From the NCBI RefSeq assembly GCF_028769735.1, contig NC_088194.1, forward strand, positions 3,914,319-3,978,318: 64,000 nucleotides of DNA, written 5' to 3'. Below, one piece after another: positions 57,377 through 64,000 of this stretch. The translations under genes were made by a program, and so were the position numbers. This DNA comes from Zonotrichia leucophrys gambelii. Its lineage: Eukaryota > Chordata > Aves > Passeriformes > Passerellidae. Numbering within the stretch: the stretch's first letter is position 1; each line of letters opens with the position of its first letter. A model generated the notes under the pieces. That model saw nothing but the letters and a program-made list of their open reading frames with translations. It made no database searches and was not told the origin of the DNA.

Positions 57377-57484
57377 ATGAAGACCAATAAATGTTCTAAT
57401 TCCTGGATATTTTTACTGTCCTGGCTCCAGGTTAAGAGCAATAAATGTTCTAATTCCTGGATATTTTTACTGTCCTGGCTCCAG
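57377..57484 (+). repeat. 54-bp tandem duplication carrying the splice acceptor
   Basis: The segments 57377-57430 and 57431-57484 are almost identical, each ending TACTGTCCTGGCTCCAG|GTT. Two equivalent 3' splice sites therefore stand 54 bp apart before the coding exon. Confidence 0.85.
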
Positions 57485-58146
57485 GTTCCTCCCAGATGTG
57501 TTCGGAATTCCGGGGGCCGTGTTCGGCCCCGGCGGCCTCGGGCTCCAGCCAGCCCTGCGTGGTTTCCTGCGGCGCCTCCCGCGTCATCATCTTCCCTCCT
57601 CCCGTGCTCGTGACCTTCCCGGGGCCCATCCTCAGCACCTGCCCGCAGGAGACCGTGGTGGGATCCTCGGGAATTCCAGCGGGATCCTCGGGAATTCCAG
57701 CGGGATGCTCGGGAATTCCAGCGGGATCCTCGGGAATTCCAGCGGGATGCTCAGGAACCTCCCTGAGCTCCCACAGAGCGCCAATCCCGCCTTCCGGAGC
57801 TTCCATCCCAAAATTCACCTCCAGGCCCATCCTGGGCGTGGATGAGACCCTGCTGGGATCCTCGGGAATGCTGGAGGGGGGAGCAGGGACATCCCGAAGC
57901 TCCCTGAGGTCCCACGGGGCGCCGATCCCGCGTTCCGGGGGTTTCGCCCCAAAGTTGGGCTCCCGGCGGGGGTCGCGCTGCTCCTACATCTTCACTTCCC
58001 GCTGGATCCATCCCTGCCGGAGGAGCAGCGTTGGGAACCAGCAGCCGGCTGGGAACGGGAGCCAGGAGCAAATTCCAGAGGCGGAAAAACCAGGAACGGA
58101 AAATCAGGAGGCAGCCAAGGAAGAAGAAGAGGTCTTGGAAGTGTGA
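57485..58146 (+). CDS. Corneous beta-protein (beta-keratin family) with extended acidic tail, 216 aa
   Basis: ATG 57496 follows acceptor CTCCAG (57484) by 11 nt; an AG at 57494-57495 is an alternative acceptor. Residues about 20-55 ([19 protein letters not shown], then [20 protein letters not shown]) are the beta-sheet core of sauropsid corneous beta-proteins, with the Pro-rich turn and VTFPGPILS signature. After the core come five [14 protein letters not shown] heptapeptide repeats instead of the usual Gly/Tyr region. Next is a diverged second piece ([16 protein letters not shown], residues about 113-128), then an Arg/Ser/Cys part and an acidic Glu-rich end (KEEEEVLEV). Feather and scale family members are usually about 100-160 residues, so this one is long. 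It could be the avian EDbeta gene or a divergent CBP. The likely role is filament/matrix protein of cornified cells. Confidence 0.83.
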
Positions 58147-58293
58147 CGCGGATCCGACCCCGATCCAAAAGCTCTGGAGGCTCCTCCAAAGCAGATTTGG
58201 GAATTTGAGTTCAGCTTAAGTTGGGTTTTTTTTTAAGGTTGAGGTTTTTTAAGGTTGTGTTTTTTTTTCCCCTCAGACGTTCCCAAGCGGTGC

Positions 58294-58299
58294 AATAAA
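58294..58299 (+). terminator. Polyadenylation signal AATAAA of the beta-protein gene
   Basis: AATAAA about 150 nt after the TGA at 58144-58146, in GTGCAATAAATCC. Confidence 0.7.
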
Positions 58300-58684
58300 T
58301 CCATTAAATAACAATTTCAAATTTTGGGATAACCTGACGCTCGGAATTTGGTTTGTGGGAGCGATTTGTTGTTCTTCTGTGGTTCTGCAGAAAAATCAAG
58401 ATTGGGGAACACCCCAAATGTGGTCAGATCTGACAAAGCCTTTGCCTGCCGGGCCTAATTGAGCCTGGCTTAGCTTTTATGGGAATTACTCACCAGGAAA
58501 TTCCCTTTTTATTGGGATAAACACAAGCACAATCCTGTCACCTCTTCCCAGCTTTCACTTTCACCACAGGAAAGTCAGGAAAGGGAACAAACCAATCTCC
58601 CTATAGTTAATTTTAATAAAAAAGGAAAAAATATCTGTGGAAATTGATTTTTTAATATAAAAATTAAGCCAGCAGGAGTTTGGC

Positions 58685-58815
58685 CGCAAAAATATGGATT
58701 TTTTGCCTTGAAAGTGTTCAAAGCCAGGCTGGATGGGCTTGGAATAACGTGGGATATCCCTTGCCCATGGATCTGGATGATCCCACCCAAACCATTCCAA
58801 AATTCCAGGATAAAA
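58685..58815 (+). mobile_element. CR1-like 3' end
   Basis: CCTTGAAAGTGTTCAAAGCC, GGCTGGATGGGCTTGGAATA and CCACCCAAACCATTCCAAAA are in CR1 3' order. Confidence 0.82.
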
Positions 58816-58862
58816 GTAAAGAATCTCCACCTGGACCTGTGTCCTTTACCCCATAAGATTAA

Positions 58863-59080
58863 TTTTATTTTATTTTATTTTATTTTATTTTATTTTATTT
58901 TATTTTATTTTATTTTATTTTATTTTATTTTATTTTATTTTATTTTATTTTATTTTATTTTATTTTATTTTATTTTATTTTATTTTATTTTATTTTATTT
59001 TATTTTATTTTATATTTTATTTTATTTTATTTTATTTTATTCTTGTTCTTGTTCTTGTTCTTGTTCTTTCCCTTCCCATT
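58863..59080. repeat. (TTTTA)n microsatellite followed by (TTCTTG)n
   Basis: About 34 pentamer steps with one interruption near 59012, then about five TTCTTG steps at 59041-59067. Confidence 0.97.
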
Positions 59081-59089
59081 AAAATTATT

Positions 59090-59940
59090 CTGCACTATCA
59101 CAGCGGTTTCCTGGTTTTCTTTTCCAGGGAAATTCTCCTAATTGGGAAATCTGGATAAATTCCAAATTCCTGAGGTTTTTTTGGGACCGGGGAGGTTTGA
59201 GAGCTGCCCTTGAATGATTGGAATTTTGGAATTCCTCACCAGCCTCAGGGTGGGCTCCTCCCTCCGGGGGAGTTCCCTTCAGAGGGAAAAGGGTTTATGG
59301 AAAATTTGTCAGGTTCATTTAAACAACTAAACAGGTAGAAGGAAGAATCCCAACCTCTGAGGAGCCTTTTTCCCGTGTTTTTGCTGGATTTCACGTTCTC
59401 CGTGCCCACCCTCCTCACCTGGGCATCCAGGTGGGAAATGGGAATTTTTCAATGCTCCCAAATCCCCGCAAACCTGTTCCTGCTGAAACAATCCCCTCGA
59501 ATATTCCCCGCCCATCCACACTTAAAATATAAATTTTCCCATTTATTTTCCCTTTAATTTATAGGAATCCCCACTTTGGAGGCTGCCATAAATCCCTGTT
59601 TTTACCCCATTTGTGTGTGCCCCACTTTCCCTGTCCTGCTCCTGTTCCCGATCCCAACGCTGACGTAACCATCCCAATCTCTCAGAGGATCAGCCCACGA
59701 GCCGTGGGCAGCCCACGGATCCCACATTTCTCGTTTGGCTCTTGGGGAAAAGGGTGGGAAAACTGCGGCAATGAGGTCACGGGCGGGGCGGAGCCCACGG
59801 CCTCGGCGTTGGCTCATCGGCCCCAGCGGCTCCACCCCATCCAGCTCCAGGGCTTGGACGATCTCCAATCTCCAGTTCCACGCCGGGCTCGGGAGGAGGA
59901 GGAATGGGAATTATTCCTTTTTTAGGTTTTTGGGGTTCTT
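59090..59940. other. Intergenic, nothing recognised
   Basis: Open frames at about 59611-59950 lie in G+C-rich text without family features; no promoter or splice context. Confidence 0.35.
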
Positions 59941-60215
59941 TTTTCCTTAAAGGAACATCCCAGAGTTGTTGAGGTTGGAAAGGATCTCCAAGGTTGAGTC
60001 CCGGCTGTGCCCGATCCCAGACCAATGTTCAGAAATTCCTTGGACACTTCCAGGGGTGGCCACTCCAAACCTCCCTGCCCACCCTTTCCAGGAGAGATTT
60101 TCCCAAATTTCCCACCCTGAGCCTCCCCTGGCACAGATCAAGGCCTTTCCCTCTTTTCCTGTCCCTGTTCCCTGAGATCAGATCCCAAATTCCCCCTGGA
60201 AGAGCCCAAAATTCC
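59940..60215 (-). mobile_element. CR1-like LINE, minus strand
   Basis: Plus-strand text has GAGGTTGGAAAGGATCTCCA, AATTCCTTGGACACTTCCAG, CCAGGAGAGATTTTCCCAAA and GAGCCTCCCCTGGCACAG, the reverse of CR1 3' sequence. Confidence 0.85.
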
Positions 60216-60284
60216 CTCCTGGAGTCTCCTCACTGGGACTTTCTGGGGGAAAATGACCAGGTTTTCCACCAAGAACTCAGAGTT

Positions 60285-60550
60285 GGATCCCTTTTGGATC
60301 AAACTCATCCCTTTTGGGTCAATCTGATCCCTTTTGGGTCAATCTGATCCCTTTTGGATCAATATCTTCCCTTTTGGATCAAACTCATCCCTTTTGGGTC
60401 AATCTGATCCCTTTTGGATCAAACTCATCCCTTTTGGATCAAACTGATCCCTTTTGGGTCAGTATCGTCCCTTTTGGATCAAACTCATCCCATTTGGATC
60501 CATCTGATCCCCTTTGGATCAATCTGATCCCATTTGGATCCAATTGATCC
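60285..60550. repeat. 20-bp repeat (CCCTTTTGGATCAAACTGAT)
   Basis: About 13 copies with GGATCAAACTCAT and GGGTCAATCTGAT variants. Open frames are artefacts. Confidence 0.9.
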
Positions 60551-60614
60551 AAATATTTTGTTTGAGTCCATTCCAGTATTTCAAGCAACCCTCAGCATTC
60601 TCCACTCATCTGTC

Positions 60615-60615
<1 letters not shown>

Positions 60616-60672
<57 letters not shown>
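60616..60672. repeat. (ATT)n microsatellite
   Basis: About 19 uninterrupted ATT steps. Confidence 0.97.
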
Positions 60673-60679
60673 TACAGCC

Positions 60680-61200
60680 CAGAAAAGCAAGGGTGTATTA
60701 GGAAACCCTGGATTTTTCTGCCAGTTTGACCTTTTTTCCCTGCTTTTTCCCCCGTGTTCCCACCTCCCACAAACCCATCCCACCTCTTTCTCTCCCACTC
60801 CCACGTTTTTTACGGCCTTGCACGGAGAGCTCGGCTGTTCCTCCTCCTCCTCTGCTCTTCACAGGATCCCGGGATGGTTTGGGATGGAAAGGCCCTCCAG
60901 GATGATCCAGATCCCTCATTCCCTTCCCCACATCCCATCCCACAACTCCTCCTCTCAGGCCTTTCCCTTTCCCCTCTCCTGGCCCAGTAAAACGCTCAAT
61001 TATTGGGGGCAATCTGATGCCCAAAAGTGACCCAACGTGCCCAGGGTGGATCTGAGGCTGGGGCACACCCCGCTATTAATGGGGTTATTCCTGATAACCT
61101 GTCATTAAATCCCCAATATTGCACGGCGGCAAAATCTGGGAAGAGGCCAGGGAGATCAAGGCTTGGCCCAGGGGAAGGGATGGGGATGCTTTGCCTCCTT
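60680..61200. other. Intergenic with a short minus-strand CR1 piece
   Basis: At about 60870-60915, GGGATGGTTTGGGATGGAAAG with CCAGGATGATCC matches a CR1 end on the minus strand. The rest is unrecognised. Confidence 0.4.
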
Positions 61201-62655
61201 AAATCCCTTTTTGGGCCCAAAAATCATAAAATCATGGAATGGTTTGGGTTGGGAAGGTCCCTAAGGCTGCTTCTCCTCCTTAAATCCCTTTTCAGGCCCA
61301 AAAATCATAAAAACCTGGAATGGTTTGGGTTGGGAATGTCCTTAGGGCTGCTTTTCCTCCTTAAATCCCTTTTCAGGCCCAAAAATCATAAAATCATAGA
61401 ATGGTTTGGGTTGGGAAGGTCCTTAAGGCTGCTTCCCCTCCTTAAATCCCTTTTCAGGTCCAAGAACCATAAAAACCTGAAATGGTTTGGGTTGGGAACA
61501 TCCTTAGAGCTGCTTTTCCTCCTTAAATCCCTTTTCAAGCCCAAGAATCATAAAAACCTGGAATGGTTTGGGTTGGGAAGGTCCTTAGAGCTGCTTTTCC
61601 TTCTTAAATCCCTTTTCAGGTCCAAGAACCATAAAAACCTGGAATGGTTTGGGTTGGGAAGGTCCCTAAGGCTGCTTCTCCTCCTTAAATCCCTTTTTGG
61701 GCCCAAAAATCATAAAATCATGGAATGATTTGGGTTGGGAAGGTCCTTAGGGCTGCTTTTCCTCCTTAAATCCCTTTTCAGGCCCAAAAATCATAAAATC
61801 ATAGAATGGTTTGGGTTGGGAACATCCTTAGAGCTGCTTTTCCTCCTTAAATCCCTTTTCAGGTCCAAGAACCATAAAAAACCTGGAATGGTTTGGGTTG
61901 GGAACATCCTTAGGGCTGCTTCTCCTCCTTAAATCCCTTTTCAGGTCCAAGAATCATAAAATCATAGAATGGTTTGGGTTGGGAACATCCTTAGGGCTGC
62001 TTCTCCTCCTTAAATCCCTTTTCAGGCCCAAAAATCATAAAAACCTGAAATGGTTTGGGTTGGAAAGGTCCCTAAGGCTGCTTTTCCTCCTTAAATCCCT
62101 TTTCAGGCCCAAAAATCATAAAAACCTGAAATGGTTTGGGTTGGAAAGGTCCCTAAGGCTGCTTTTCCTCCTTAAATCCCTTTTCAGGCCCAAAAATCAT
62201 AAAAAACCTGAAATGGTTTGAGTTGGGAACATCCTTAGGGCTGCTTTTCCTCCTTAAATCCCTTTTCAGGTCCAAGAACCATAAAAACCTGGAATGGTTT
62301 TTGTTGGCAAGGTCCCTAAGGCTGCTTTTCCTTCTTAAATCCCTTTTCAGGCCCAAAAATCATAAAAACCTGAAATGGTTTGGGTTGGGAATGTCCTTAG
62401 GGCTGCTTTTCCTTCTTAAATCCCTTTTCAGGCCCAAAAATCATAAAAAACCTGAAATGGTTTGGGTTGGGAAGGTCCTTAGAGCTGCTTTTCCTCCTTA
62501 AATCCCTTTTCAGGCCCAAGAATCATAAAAACCTGGAATGGTTTGGGTTGGGAAGGTCCCTAAGGCTGCTTTTCCTCCTTAAATCCCTTTTCAGGCCCAA
62601 GAATTATAAAACCATGGAATGGTTTGGGTTTGGAATGTCCTTAAAAATAATTTTA
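61200..62655. repeat. About 78-80-bp CR1-end-derived satellite, some 18 copies
   Basis: The unit carries CCTTAAATCCCTTTTCAGGC, CCAAAAATCATAAAAACCTG, GAATGGTTTGGGTTGGGAA and GGTCCTTAGGGCTGCTTTTC. The segment AATGGTTTGGGTTGGGAAGG plus TCCTTA is the minus-strand form of a CR1 terminus, now amplified as part of a tandem unit. Confidence 0.93.
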
Positions 62656-62659
62656 TTCT

Positions 62660-63375
62660 AATTCCTTTCCATTTTCCCATGATGCTCCAACTTTCTCTGG
62701 GAAATCCATTCCAGGGCCTCCCCACCCTCACAGGGAACCATTTCTTCCCTAAACCCAACCTAAATTTCCCCTTTTTCAGCTTGAACCCATTCCCCTTTTC
62801 CCATAACCACAATTCCTGGTGAATTCTAGGGGCAAGGAAAACCCTGGAATTCCTGACAGATTTTTATTCAAGCTGAACCTTTGGCCTTGTTGAGCTGGAC
62901 CAATCAGTGCTGTACAAATAATTGCAGCTGGAAAAAAATTCCAATATTTCCTCTGGATAACAAAACTCTGCATTTTTTTTTCCCTGAAAAAATTTCCTTT
63001 TCCTTCCTTAAATCCAGCTACAAATTCATTTTACAGCATTTTGTGCCACCAGCTCCGGGTTTAATCCTTGAAGGAACTCAGAGGAAGCTGCCAAATTTTC
63101 TTGCTGAGACGAGCAGCTTTAATGAGGCAATGAAGGCAAATGAAGATTTAATTAATATCTTTCTCATTAATGGATGATTAAATTGGATCTTAGCGCCACG
63201 CCTGGGTGAGCCATGGGGCGATACAGGAATGGGAATGTTGGCTCATTCCACAGGCGCTAATGAAATAGTAAAATTAATTATTTGCAAGGGCGGGACTTCT
63301 AAGATGCCCCAAATAACCCCAAACTTCTCCCATGAGCTCCCACCCTCCTGAGGAGCAGATCCCGCAGCTCTTTAG
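62660..63375. other. Intergenic, nothing recognised
   Basis: A 98-residue frame at 62881-63177 has no recognisable motif, promoter or splice context and is not called. Confidence 0.35.
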
Positions 63376-63379
63376 AATC

Positions 63380-63960
63380 CCAGGATCCCGAAAGTTGGGA
63401 AAGAATTCCAAAATTGTTGAGTCCAAGCTGTGTCTGATCCCACCTGGACACCCAGAATTCCCATTCCTTTTATAAGTTTTTGGGTTTCTTTTTCCTTAAA
63501 GGAACATCCCAGAGCTGTTGAGGTTGGAGAAGATCTCCAAAGTTGTGTCCAAGCTGTGCCTGATCCCAGACCAATGTCCAGAAATTCCTTGGACATCTCC
63601 AGAACTCCAACCCTGCCTGGGCAGCCCCTTCCAAGGTTTTTTCCATTTTCCAGGAGAGATTTTCCCAAATTTCCCACCCTGAGCCTCCCCTGGCACAGCT
63701 CTAGGCTGTTCCATCTTGTCCTGTCCCCATTTCCTGGGAAAAGATTCCAATTTCCCCCTTGGCAGATCCCAAATTCCCCCTGGATCCCCCTTTTCTCCAG
63801 GCTGAGCTGCCCCAAATCCCTCAGGATTTTCCATTTCCAGCTCTTCCAGCCCCGTTCCCATCCCTGGCCACGCTCCAGCTCCTCAGCGAAGTTCAAAATC
63901 TCCTTCTCCTCAATCTTCTGGTGGTTTGGGGTTGGGCTGAGCCATTTCAGAGCTCCTTCA
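63380..63960 (-). mobile_element. CR1-like LINE fragments, minus strand
   Basis: Plus-strand text has GAGGTTGGAGAAGATCTCCA, GAAATTCCTTGGACATCTCC, CCTGCCTGGGCAGCCCCTTC, CCAGGAGAGATTTTCCCAAA and CTTTTCTCCAGGCTGAGCTG. A partial extra 3' end is at about 63390-63460. Confidence 0.85.
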
Positions 63961-64000
63961 CCCAATCCTGGGGGCTCCAGGACCTCAAAAAAACCTCTGG

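Noticed and set aside
57450..58071. Minus-strand frames opposite the beta-protein exon
   Set aside because: Antisense shadows; the sense frame carries the beta-core signature.
60616..60672. Poly-isoleucine / poly-asparagine frames
   Set aside because: Translation of the (ATT)n microsatellite.
62881..63177. 98-residue frame near the end of the window
   Set aside because: No recognisable domain, no promoter or splice sites; length compatible with chance in AT-rich DNA.

Overview
The window looks like avian genomic DNA from the epidermal differentiation complex (EDC), the cluster of single-coding-exon genes for cornified-envelope, scale, claw and feather proteins. Three things support this. 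First, there is a run of short genes with one non-coding exon just downstream of a TATA box, one intron, and one coding exon rich in Cys, Gln or Lys. Second, one gene carries the beta-sheet core of sauropsid corneous beta-proteins (beta-keratins). Third, 3' ends of CR1 LINEs are scattered throughout, the typical avian interspersed repeat. The dense minisatellites and G+C-rich promoters fit a microchromosome. Species and chromosome cannot be fixed from sequence alone.

Layout: (A) 293-3716, a long DPCC-repeat cysteine-rich protein (EDDM-like), broken by several small indels; its first exon lies outside the window. (B) 8452-10871, a complete two-exon gene for a 177-aa Cys-rich repeat protein. 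(C) 14357-17350, a small Gln/Lys/Cys protein whose coding exon is tandemly duplicated; the first copy is truncated and the second is intact (62 aa). (D) 18322-22248, on the minus strand, a 345-aa involucrin-like Gln/Glu/Lys/Pro repeat protein. From 22.5 to 37.7 kb there is no convincing gene, only satellites, CR1 fragments and a large inverted repeat (about 32.5-37.1 kb). (E) 37753-42965, a long Q-rich VPQQ-repeat protein with seven apparent one-base losses. (F) 47651-about 52160, a 293-aa protein sharing E's C-terminal Trp motif (EDWM-like). (G) 54385-58299, a corneous beta-protein with an acidic tail. From 58.3 to 64 kb there are repeats and CR1 only.

Together these genes would supply disulfide-forming (A, B, E, G) and transglutaminase-substrate (C, D, E) proteins to cornifying keratinocytes. 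This is inference from composition and family. Each intron or gap is filled by its own private tandem array, some of them apparently seeded by CR1 tails. No undescribed enzymatic or defence system was seen. The unusual features are structural: the inverted repeat, the duplicated coding exon and splice acceptor, intronic G-rich arrays, and the indel pattern in the two longest repeat genes. Exon 1 start points are estimated as about 30 bp downstream of TATA boxes.
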